Shown here: positions 14,933 to 27,900 of the stretch, piece by piece | Numbering within the stretch: the first letter of the stretch is position 1 | Layout: each line of letters starts with the position of its first letter | Assembly: GCA_024195265.1 (NCBI GenBank) | Contig: JAJLRJ010000002.1 | Span: forward strand, 23,221,236 to 23,285,235 | Length of the DNA: 64,000 nucleotides | Direction: 5' to 3' | Source: Dendrophyllia cribrosa | Taxonomy: Eukaryota > Cnidaria > Anthozoa > Scleractinia > Dendrophylliidae | Program-made: the position numbers and the translations under genes | Notes under the pieces: generated by a model | The model's input: the letters and a program-made list of their open reading frames with translations, nothing else | Databases searched by the model: none | What the model was told of the DNA's origin: nothing

Positions 14933-17900
14933 GTTCTTAAAAACGCATTAACAAGAGTCTCTATAACATAGATTCATGAGATGAGCATGGAGTTTTTGGA
15001 TTGCTTGAAACGTGAACGAGATATTTCCATTAAAGTCATGTCAAGTGGCTGAAAAATGGCGTTCATGTGGACCACCGCCTTAATTTACGGCAAGATCGCG
15101 CCAGGATCTTGAAGAGATGGATGCGAACTCGTCGCGACTTGTGATACTTTTAAAAGTTTAAAGCGGTTTTTAATTGTGTGCCGAACAACCAAAACTAAAG
15201 TAATTACGTTGGTCAACCACAACCGAGACACAGACAATCCAATGAACCAATCATGCAGAACACGAAGCGAATACATGTTGCCGGCACCGCAATTGTCCCT
15301 TTCGTGAACGGTGGATGCCATTTTAGCGACACTTAGGGCCTGTTTACATGAGGGAGGGTGCCCCTACGTAGTAGGGTTTCCCTACCTAGTAGAGTTTCCC
15401 TTCTCCTTTGTATTACACGGTTTCTTTTACATGCGTGGTAGGGCGCCCCTAAGGGTAGGGTTTCCCTACCTCTTGGGTAGGGAAACCCTACCTAGTAGGG
15501 CCAGGTTTTGTTCAGAAAAACCCATGTGAAAGGTCAAGATAGGGTTGTCCCTAGGGGTTAGGGTTATGTTTGTGTGTTCTCGTGTTACTGTCGCGCAAGC
15601 GCGTGACAATTTATAATCGAGCATGGCTTCTCGTGGGTATAAACCAGGCGAGTTTTTTTTTTGTCAGTTTTTTTTTTATCAGATCGTCGCCATATTCTCC
15701 CTCGACAAACTTGTCTCCTTCGCACGTGCCTCAAGCGAGCTACAGCAATATCGTATTGATTTGCTGCTTGTTGGCCAATTCTCTGCAGCCGACGTCTTTC
15801 ACGGATTAAATAAGTAAACATTAAACCACATAACTGGAAAGCTGCCGCTAGACACGCCAAAGAAAGGACGATCGCATTTACCGCTACAACGTGTCTTCCC
15901 GCCATCTTGCTTAGCAACCACCCCCTTGAGTTAGCCCTCTCATGTGAACTGGTGCTGACTTCTGACCCTACTAGGTAGGGTGCCCCTACACTGTTGAAAA
16001 CAATGCATGTGAAACGGAGCTTTCTTCAACCCTACCAGGTAGAGTATCCCTACCTAGTAGGAGCACCCTTCTTTCATGTAAACAGGCCCTTAGAAAACTT
16101 TTCACCAATTGAATTATTTTTTCTATCAGAAAAAGAAAAATGCAATTAATTACCTAGAATCGAACCCGGAACCTCTGCATGTTAACATCTCTCCTTTACC
16201 ACTAGACCACTGGGTTGAACCGGCAAACCCAAGAAAAATTTAATTATAAAAGTTGCTTTTCTTAATATATATCAATAACAGGTCACCCTAACCCTATGTA
16301 AATCTTACATAACTGCGAATCCAGCTTAGATCTAATAATCGCTTTACCTCGGCCCAATTTTATCTAATAATGATAGCCTACTTTTGTTCCAATCCAGGCA
16401 TAAACTAGAGAGAAATAGCATCGACCATTTCAAAAGGCTTGGTTACTGATGAATGCTAATGATGGCATCGACCGTTTACGAAAGGGAAATCAGCGCCGGC
16501 GCCAAGCGCGGGAAAGCGCATGCGAGCAAGTCACGATTGGTTTTTGTTTTTGTTGATAAAGTGGTTCGAGATATTTTAGCCAACATGAAACGTAGCAATG
16601 CAAAACCAAAGCAATCTCTACATTACTTCTAATACTCAATTGAAAACCACTCTGTAAGTTGAAATACCTTGACTGAAGGTGTGGTTGTTGATAACTGTAA
16701 ATATGACTTGCTTGGTGAATATGACTTGGAAGCCCAGAAAGATGCTGTTGATTTCTTGCTTGACTCAAAATATTCTGCCTGCAAATTTAACGGTTTTTAA
16801 AAGTTTTTAAAATTACATGATGTTTTCGCGGACATCAATTTTTTTATTTTTGCCTTTTATCTTCCTGGAAATTTGATCTCACAAAAAAAATAAATGAATG
16901 AAATTAAGAAAAACCCGCGATATCGGGTTTCTACAATCGCGGATATTGTGTGTAAAATGGAATAGTTGGCTGGTTCTTGAACTCGGTGTTTGCTTGTTAA
17001 TAATGAAAAGCGCAGTTATGACAATTCAGTACTGCACAGCTGTGTTTTTAGTCAGTAAGTAAAGTGCCGATGATTTTCCAATTAACTAAAGATGTTATTA
17101 AAATTTTACCTTGCTACATGTACTTGTATAGAATGTTCTTTCTATAGTTGTCAACCAATTACATTCATAATACACATGTATTGAAAGCTTTTTAAAAGGA
17201 GAGAGTCTGCGATGAAAGAAAACTCAAAGGCTCCTAAGAGCCAACTGCAAACAGCATCTCGTGCTGAGAGAGAGTGGGGTGGGGGAGATGTATCACATTT
17301 TCACCATGCCAAGGTTGCAGAGTTTACCAGCCTGATGTGAAATTAGCAACAAATATCACTTTTGTTATACTCGCCTGAAGCGACATGTCTTCTGCATTTG
17401 AAGGGACATCTCTTTTGACAATGAAACTTCCGTCATCTGAAGGAGTGAAGGATTCGTACGTGGGGTTTTTCCCGTCATACATTGTTTTAATGTTGACCGA
17501 TATTGCCTTTAGTTTATCTGGACTGTGTGGCTCTCCATTTGGCTTTACAACCTTAACCTATAAAAAATATTCAATCAATATTAGGATAGTGATCCTATGT
17601 ATAGTCATTACATATATTACAGACTACGATACTGACATATAGTCATCCCATATATACAGTGCTAGAAATAAGTTTTCTTGCTTAGAAGGACGTGTCCTTT
17701 CAAACCTCCCTTTTGATTGGACATTTTACAAAATTGGTCGGACATCCGCCATTTTGGAATTTTTCCTGAGACACAATCGGTAAGATCACAATCTATAAGA
17801 AGTGTTTCAATGCACTGTTAGGCGATTTCAAATGACACGGCCTTTTCTGAATTTTCTCGAATCAAGAGAGCCGTTTACAGCAAAATAAATCGTACAAACA

Positions 17901-20900
17901 GCGTAAATTCTTATTGTAATGTTTTTGGAATCAAATGCGATGAGTTAACAAAAAATTCAAGGCCAAAGCTAAGAAATGTTTGTGCTCGGTCACTATGTCC
18001 GAGCATAATTTAAAATTGGTCGGACATTTTCGGATTTTGGTCGGACAATGTCCGATGACCGACTGTTATTTCCAGCACTGTATACAGCTATTTCAATTAA
18101 CGTTGTCGGATGAAAGCTCAAAGCTACAAGCCAAGATAGTTGGGAGCGGCGCAAAAGAAACGTTTTTCCCACTCGTTGCATCGCTCGTTCGCGCCGTTTC
18201 CTTTCGTTTCGCTGCTCCCAACTATCTGCATGCCTGGAACAGGCGCTCGGTTTACTCGTTCGGTCTTGACTTGTAGGCTTTGAGCTTTGAGCTTTCACCC
18301 GACAACGTTAATTGAAATAGCTGTATATAGTACATAGTCTGTCATTACATATATTAGACTACTATACATATCATCATCCAATATATATATAGTCATTACA
18401 AGTAATTAAACCAAGGTGGTCGCTAACGGGAGGTAGTCGCTTATGAAAGGTGGTCACTTACGGGAGGTGGTCGCTTACAAAAAAAAAATGTCAGATCACA
18501 GTTGGTTCTTAACTTTAAATCACATGAACCTCAAGTAATATATATGTACAAAAAGCCCATTAATGAAAGACGTTTTGATGCATAAAAGGGACACAATTTT
18601 CCTCTGGGTATATATAGTGACATCGAAATATGGGCGAGTGGTCGCTTACCAGAAGTTAAAAACAATAGAAAAATTCAAATTACCAGCGTTGAAAGTTGTC
18701 GCGTCGCTTTCCAGAGGTTTCCACTATAATGAATTGACTGACAGAAATGTGGTATTTTTAAAAAGACGCAGTCGCTTAGGAGAGGTGGTCGCTTTGGAGA
18801 GGCAGTTGCTTACGAGAGGTGGTCATGCATGAAGGTTCAATAATTTTATTATTGTAATATCTAAAAAAACTGTCAGGAAAGCTAGAGAGGTTTATTTTAT
18901 TTTAACGCTCTCAACTAGACACCCTGCAAGCAGAGCCTTTCTTTATCTTGACACGAGAGAAGAAAGGCTCTGGTGAAATCGTCCAGCATTTATTGAGCAT
19001 GTGCAGGTGTTGCTTTGATACAATTTCAAACCCAGGCCGCATCGTGTGGCCTCAAAATCAAGTTTACTTTGAAACGCAAAATAATAATTACTAAAACGTG
19101 AAATTTTTGCAATAAATACCATCACTTCATGCAACTTTGAATTAGAGAAAAAAACGAGTTTAACCATAAACAGTACTGTATTGAACGAAACAATCCAGTT
19201 GATATAAAGATATATGGCATTGCTCGTTTGTCTGAACATATTTTTTTATTATCATCGCGATTTTTTGCCGTGCGCGCGCTATTAAATCACGCAATCACAT
19301 TTTTGAAAAACATGAGGGGGGGAGGGGGGAGGGGGGGAGGGGGGGGGGGGGGGGGGGGCCGACATGTACAGCCTGAAATTTGCCATTTAGACACCCACTT
19401 TATAAGAACCAGTCATTACTGGCTTTAAATTTATCTGCAGTCTGACATGGAAAATTGTAGATTCTTATATTTTACTGTTTAACACAAAGGGAAAATAAAA
19501 ATCAAGCTACAACAGTTTGAAAACTTTCAAGCCGGAGGAAAATTCAAACTTACCAAAGCTTTGAATGGTAATCCTGGTTTGAAGTAGTTAGGATTGAATT
19601 CGGGAAATGTCAGCTTTACTTCTGTCTCAGAAAAAGATACTGACCCCTGACCACTGGCAACTTTGTCTGTTAGGTCTTCATGGAAAGTTGCATTGACTAT
19701 TAATGAGTAACGATACTCGTAAAGGAGGTTTTCGTCCCTGACCCAGCTTAAAGATTGTTTGAATAGTGTAAGAATGAGACTCTTGTCAAAAGTAAAAGAT
19801 CCTTGACCACCAACAACCTGCAAAACAAATTCCATTTAATTTTTTTTTGCACACATTCAAAAGCTGTACAAAATAAATAGTTTAATAAATTGTATGTCGA
19901 GTGAAAAATGTTTTTGCACTTTGTTACAGTTCATTATGTCCTTATAACGAAATGGTAAAAGAAATTTGCTTGAAGAATTTACAAATCATTTTTTTAGCGG
20001 TCTAAAAAGGCTAAAATCGATCACAATATAGTGTCCCAGAGACTGGGGGCGAATTTTATATTTAATACCTGAAAATGACGTCACAAAGCATTGACAATCT
20101 TTGTTTACATCCCTAAAACTAAAACTCGCATATTTGGATCAAGGGAGTCCCAATTTATAATTTGTGAAGAGAAATTGTCCACTTCATATACACTTTAAGT
20201 AGTGAAAAATAGTGATAAGACTGCCTTGCTTTAAGAGTAGCGCTATCAAGTTAAGAAGTTACTGAGTTACTAAAACACGACATACCCCTTCTGTAGTAAC
20301 AGACCTGGTGAAACACTATTTTGTTCTCCCTGGTGAAATTATTTTAATTAGAACTCCTTGGCCCTGGTATTTTCAAAAAAAAAATTCCTAGTTATTTTCA
20401 TTCCTTCCTGGTGTAGAATGTAGTACTTACAGGAATGTCTTTAGCCAATGAACGTCTCTCTTCCCCGCCATAGTTATAATAATTAAAGTACAATTTAATA
20501 TTTGCTCTTCCTTTTGCTCCTTTGCCATAAGTGTACCTTAGGATAAAATATTAAATGCCAAAGTAATTATAAAAATAAATATAGGTCACATAACAGGTAT
20601 TTACAGTGTTAACTAGGGGAGGGGAGGGGAGGGGAGGGGAGGACAAATTGGATTTCAGCGAAAGTCATGCAGAAGTCAAACATAAAATCCAGGAAAAATT
20701 GAGAGTGGGGTCTAAAGAACGTTTTTAGTTTGGCGTCATGTTTGACAGTGTGCAGAACAGTTTTTAGGTCTGGCAACATGGAAAAGGTAACAAAATTAAA
20801 AGTGATGGCTGATTCATCGGGTCCAAATGCTTACTTCACATTTACTTTGCCATGGAGGCTTTTATCTTCATATACCATATAGGGTGGCAGCTCCAATTTA

Positions 20901-21181
20901 ACTTCAAATTTGGGAAGCACTGCAAAGGATTATAAAATGAACCATGTGTAAAAGTAATAATCTGACTTTTATAATAAATTATTGTGTATATACTGTACTG
21001 AACATGGAAAAACAAAAGAAAATGATTTGCTAAATTCTCCGACTGTACATGAAAGTGGAAAGATACAGTCCTTAGTTGATTGATACCAGTGAAGTGCAGA
21101 GTTATCTTAACCATCCTACATACAATGTGTGGTTACAAAAAATATCCATACACCTCCCACAAAAAATGTTTTGCTTTTGGA

Positions 21182-21212
<31 letters not shown>

Positions 21213-21923
21213 ACATCCCTCTGGAAATTCCAATTTAGCTTCATAAAATTCCTTTAAAAACTTTGGCTTTTGAGAAGCCACCCCACCTCCCTTGGAATTT
21301 CAAAAACTGAAAAACTCTGATGGGGGAGGCAGGTATGGGCATTTTCTGAAACCACACAATAATAAATTACATATACTGTATTTAGAGATTTATAGCAATA
21401 AACCACATGCAATGTTGGAAGAACAATGAGAAGAGATTGTATAAGTCACAAGCTGAAGGTGAGGGATTTACAAGCTTTTTTAATTAGTGTTATTCCAAAA
21501 TCCCAAGTGGTTTTATTGATAATAAACCATAGAAATGTGTGGTATATTGCTTTATATAGCAACTACATTTGTACATTTTCCATGTGGTTTATCGGTATAA
21601 TCGTCAATAGCTACTGACTAATCAAAGTATGCACATTGTCCTTTAAGTTACTGTATAAAGTGCAGTTAATCAGCAGTCTTGCATTAATAATTAGAAGTAA
21701 ATTGTTTAAGTTACCCACATGTGGTACAAACAAATTTACTCAATTCATACCATAAGGCTTCACTTCGATCACTTGTTCTGCTTTTTGATCCTAATCATGC
21801 AAACAAAACAAAACAAAAGTGAACACATCAGCAAATTTGTTAGCCTGATTTATTTCAAAATCTTTTTTTGACAGACTGCTTATTGCTACTTATAACTCTT
21901 CTCATAAGATGTAACGATTGCCC

Positions 21924-21960
<37 letters not shown>

Positions 21961-24900
21961 TTTATTATTTTAGATATATACAAACTGTAAGCTGGTCAGG
22001 ACTAATTCAATGTGAATTGTACATGTACACTGTATACCTCTGCTGCTGAAACAGAGATCTTCCAATCTCCCTCAACTGGCTGCGTGGAGAGGAGAAATTC
22101 TCTCTTGATTACACCTATAGTGAAAAAAGACAAAGTTGACACTTCCAATTCAGATAACTACATTTTGTATTCTGTGTATAAATATTACGTTTTGCAAATT
22201 TCTGCTGGTCTACTGGCTCAATTTATTATTCAGGAAAGGAAAGCCTGAACCCATTTTCTTTGCTCCGGGACTTCCTCATTAATTTGAGAAGAAGGACAGG
22301 CTCATTTCCCATGACAGAGCTCTCTAGGCTGTGAATCTTCAGCCTACTAATGGACCAAGATATTAGCTAGTGTTTAATAGGTTAGAAGGCAAGTTCACAT
22401 AACATAAATGCAGGGTTTTTGTTAGAACCGGGACACCAGGACCTTTACTTGGGCTATTTCAATTCTTGACCTGGCTATTTTTTTTTTAGGAAAATGTGCT
22501 ATTACAGCTGTAGATATAATTTTGAATTTATTATGGTCCCTGTTATTCACAATTTACATTGTGACATGAAATTTTCGCGACACATTTATTCACGATTTTG
22601 CGAAAATTTTGTATTTTGTCAATCACTTTAATTTCGCGTTTTAAGACAAAATTTATTTCCCTGGCAATGTTATTTAACATGTGCTTGAATTAAATAAAAT
22701 GACTTTATCAAAGGTCAGCAATAACATCAAAATTAACAAAAACATAACGGCAGGAATATTTGTCACAATAACAACAAAGCAGTTTATGCTTGTCCGTTTA
22801 TAGTAACACAATGCCATTTAGAAACATATATACAAGTCTCACGAGTCAATTGTGTAAATGTCTTGATACATGAGGATATTCATGCGACTCTGAAATCAAG
22901 GACCCCTGCCGATGTTTTGCCAAAACTTCGTAAAACATCGGCAGGGGTCTAATTTTTCCATTCCGTGGTTTTGACGTCGGCTCTTAAGAAATGTGTTAAA
23001 AATGAAATTGTTCACATTCCTATCTTTCAATGAAATCAAGAGTCCTTCAAGTCGATCGATAAGAGACAGGCTTTTTCGGCCTTAAATGTCAGCGCCTCAT
23101 AAACACGCGCTCAAACAGACACCGTTTAAAAATCGATTGAAAATACAGATCGCATTTGCCCGTTTGTCCATGTACAGTGTACATACAAATGCTGTAATCA
23201 CCCGATATATATTTTTATAATAACACAAACATATTCCACATGCTTAGATTGACGTGAAGATTTAATTTGTAAATTGGCTCGGTTAACTATTTTTACACTG
23301 ACGTTTTTACGCTTTTAATATACTTGCTTGAAGTAAGAACAAAACAACAGTAACATGGTAATAATTGCAGTATTTACGGGAAGAAAGAACGCACTGCAAG
23401 GCGGTGTATTTGAAATCGCATTTATCATGATACTTGAACAAAACCCCGAAAATTGTCCATTTCCTAAACTCAAACACTGATTCAAATACACGTTTTAAAA
23501 GCTTCAAACAACTCTATATTTTCCGATAATTATTATTACTAACTGAAATATCTGGAGCAAAAACAATTCTGACAGAAACACAGCCTTGAAAGCGAGCTAC
23601 CGGCAAACATCGAGCACTATAAATAGCGCGACCGGCTTCTTCACTTGCCGACAACAATATATAAGTAGGTAGTTTAAGAACTAAAAGGAAAAACTGTACA
23701 ATTTTGTTCACTTATATGAAACCAAAAATACCCTTGCAATTCTAGCTTGCGTGGCAATCGTACAAATAGAGTCTTGCGCGAGACAGCTATTTTGCTCTCT
23801 GAGAATCTGACCGCGGCTAACTTTCAGAACTTTAAAAGCACGTAAAACCCTCAGAAACTCTTGCTACGCAGGCTATATTACAATCGTATCGTTGTTTTAG
23901 CGAACACCAGAGAACAGATTCAAAAATAACCTAACAGCTAATTATTATAAAATCGCTTGTTGAATTTAAAACTATTACTACATTGTTCTCAATAAAATAA
24001 ATCGCTATTGTTAAAATCCTAATTAACCTTTAAAACTAACAGATCGCTTTTAGAATGTCTTGCAACTTAAAAAGACTAAGCTTCTCTGTTGCTTCAGGGT
24101 TGAAAGCCAAATGAAATTGATTGATTGATTGAATGAGAAAATAATCTTAAATATATTCAATTTTGTTTTGTTATTATCTTGAATTTAATAAACAAAGAAG
24201 CACCCGGGGAAAATAATTCCCACAGATCCACAGCCTAAAAAGACCAAGCTTCTCTGTTGCTTCAGGGTTGAAAGCCAAATGAAATTGATTGATTGATTAA
24301 ATATATTCAGTTTTGTTTTATTATTATCTTGAATTTAATAAACAAAGAAGCACCCGGGGAAAATAATTCCCACAGATGATCACAGCCTAAAAAGACCAAG
24401 CTTCTCTGTTGCTTCAGGGTTGAAAGCCAAATGAAATTGATTGATTGAATGAGAAAATAATCTTAAATATATTCAATTTTGTTTTGTTATTATCTTGAAT
24501 TTAATAAACAAAGAAGCACCCGGGGAAAATAATTCCCACAGATCCACAGCCTAAAAAGACCAAGCTTCTCTGTTGCTTCAGGGTTGAAAGCCAAATCAAA
24601 TTGATAGATTGATTAAATATATTCAGTTTTGTTTTGTTATTATATTGAAGTTAATAAACAAAGAAGCACCCGGGGAAAATAATTCCCACAGATCCACAGC
24701 CTAAAAAGACCAAGCTTCTCTGTTGCTTCAAGGTTGAAAGCCAAATGAAATTGATTGATTGAATGAGAAAACAATCTTAAATATATTCAGTTTTGTTTTG
24801 TTATTATCTTGAATTTAATAAACATTAATAAGAAGCACCCAGGGGAAAATAATTCCCACAGATCCACAGCCTAAAAAGACCAAGCTTCTCTGTTGCTTCA

Positions 24901-27900
24901 AGGTTGAAAGCCAAATGAAATTGATTGATTGAATGAGAAAACAATCTTAAATATATTCAGTTTTGTTTTGTTATTATCTTGAATTTAATAAACATTAATA
25001 AGAAGCACCCGGGGAAAATAATTCCCACAGATCCACAGCCTAAAAAGACCAAGCTTCTCTGTTGCTTCAGGGTTGAAAGCCAAATGAAGTTGATTGATTG
25101 AATGAGAAAATAATTTTTAATATATTCAGTTTTGTTTTGTTATAATATTGAATTTAATAAACAAAGAAGCACCTGGGGAAATAATTCCCACAGATCCGCA
25201 GCCTGAAAAGACCAAACTTCTCTGTTGCTTCAGGGTTGAAAGCCAAACGAAATTGATTGATTGAATGAGAAAATAATTTTTAATATATTCAGTTTTGTTT
25301 TGTTATAATATTGAATTTAATAAACAAAGAAGCACCTGGGGAAAATAATTCCCACAGATCCGCAGCCTGAAAAGACCAAACTTCTCTGTTGCTTCAGGGT
25401 TGAAAGCCAAACGAAATTGATTGATTGAATGAGAAAATAATCTTAAATATATTCAGTTTTGTTTTGTTATTATCTCAAATTTAATAAACAAATAAGCACC
25501 CGGGGAAAATAATTCCCACAGATCCGCAGCCTGAAAAGACCAAACTTCTCTGTTGCTTCAGGGTTGAAAGCCAAATGAAATTGATTGATTGAATGAGAAA
25601 ATAATCTTAAATATATTCAGTTTTGTTTTGTTATTATCTCGAATGTAATAAACAAATAAGCACCCGGGGAAAATAATTCCCACAGATCCACATCCTGAAA
25701 AGATCAAACTTCTCTGTTGCTTCAGGGTTGAAAGCCAAATGAAATTGATTGATTGATTGAGAAAATAATCTTAAATATGTACAATTTCGGTTTTGTTATT
25801 ATCTTGAATTTAATACACAAAGAAGCACCCAGGGAAACCTATCAATACTAGGCATGTGGGTAATGGGCAATCCCGAGCAATCAAGATAGCTCCATCTTGA
25901 CTGTCTGATAGTGACGGCACTGGATTTGATTCATCTGGCCAGCTTGCGGAACCAGCCATATAATTAGAAGACTGATACCCCCCCCCCCCCCCCCCCCCCC
26001 CCACCTGCCCTCCCCAGAACCTCATAATAAATGAGAGCCTATTGCCCCCACAACAAATAATAATTTTTCCTGCCCTCTTCCTTAATTCTTACTCTAATAA
26101 ACTGATAGGGAATTTCAAGTGATCTCCGTTCAGTTCATCGTACAACTTGCTACTGAGCGCCTTTCTTATATCCCCTGCTTCTGAGAAACTATTCCTAAAG
26201 CAGTCGAAATCGCATCTTTTATATATAACCTTGATCATCCTAATCACAGTACAACAAACCAAAACCAACAAACCTTTCCAAGATCGCATCCAGAGGATTG
26301 TTCCTTCAGCGCGTCCTGCAAGCAGTTCTTGGCGACTATACCCGCTCGTTTGATTTTCAATCGCAGCCCTATAGATATATTTCCGAGCTCTTTTTTCGCC
26401 TCAAATGTTTTCCTTTGCCCGCTTGCTTGAATCGTTTGTGATAGCTGCTGTTGAGGAGTTGACACCGAGGATCTTCTGGCGAAGATGGAGGCGTCTCGGG
26501 AACTGTGGCGGGAAAGTGACTTCCTCCCGCCAATTGATCAATTGCGAGGGAATTGATCAAGTCTCTGATCGCTTTAAGTTCCACGGAGTACAGCACTTTA
26601 TCCTCGTTTGAATTGGATCTCCGCATTGCTCGTGCCAAAATCCCGAACTAAGCATAGATACAACGACCATTCTCTTGCGACGGTCGACTCGCGCGCCATT
26701 GGGATCGACTAGATCGTAGATCGATATGTTGACAATATCATCTTTGAACATGACTCCTGCACTTAGCAATTCTCTAGGCCTATTGCGTTCGGCAAAGCGA
26801 AGATCCATATACTGGTTTTAGGCGAAGGGAATACGGAGAAGGCTCACAGGCCGCCATTACGGCCAGCGTTTCTCTTCGGCGATCCCGCACTAATCTTTGC
26901 ATTTCGCGCGATTGTGTGAATTTCTCTGAATTATTAACTAAACTAGTAGTAACGTAACTATACTAGTGACGTTTCACTATAATCGTGCCGCCGATAATCT
27001 GGTTTTCTTCTCTAATTCAAGCTGTGACATCCGTGACGCCTTAGCTACCGCAAAGTACACGGTCATTGATAGATGGTTAATCTTTTTACCCAGGTCTCCG
27101 GAAATTCCCCGCAGCGCGTTTCAGAATCGTCTGAATATCGTCATGGATGGATCAACAGAATAGTTAAAAATATGATTTTGTAAACATTTAAATGGCAATA
27201 AACTGATTCTTTCTTGATTATATTGACATAATGTGAGTCACTTAATTTTCGTGTCATGTTATGTTCGTGACACTTATTGTTCATGCAATAAGGAAGTCCC
27301 TGCTGTTGCAAACTTTAACAAACACCCTGAAATGTACAATCATATGGTTTATACATATGTGACTTGCATGTCATCGCCATATACAATTGCACAGTTATGA
27401 AAATTATTTAAACAGCTACAGTACATAACCTGATTGGCTGTTGAGATTGACCCAGTGGGCCATTTTGTTTCCATTAGGATCCTATAGTCATAAACAAAGA
27501 ATACAATGCAATTATCATCAGAATGCTACATTATGTAATGTTGTACGCAACTGTAAATCAATCACCAGATTATCTAGATACAGATTATTGTATAGCTGCA
27601 TGGCTCTGCGAGTATAGGCAAGATAAGGCAAATCCTGCACTCTGATTAGCAGGCAAGATGAAGTCTTGCCTGCTCTGGATTGCCTGCTGCGTTCCCACAA
27701 GAAAAATGTTCCTTTGCAGGTGACATAATAAAATCCTTTATTGACCAAGCTTGTCTGCAAGGTGGACTGAGATAAAAAACGCAAAAAAAAAAACTTGGAC
27801 AACATCCAGCCATCGTGACCTCAAGCTTAAGGTCAATAACACATTTTATAATTTATAGCAAAAAAATAATAATAGTTAACTTACTATTTAAAAAAAATTA

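Noticed and set aside
24055..25835. CRISPR array
   Set aside because: Units of 150-170 bp without unique spacers, in a eukaryotic intron; this is a satellite.
22533..27300. Single 4.7-kb element enclosing the satellite
   Set aside because: The two ends (GGTCCCTGTTATTCAC and the reverse of AATAAGGAAGTCCC) are only loosely alike. I could not convince myself that they are a pair.
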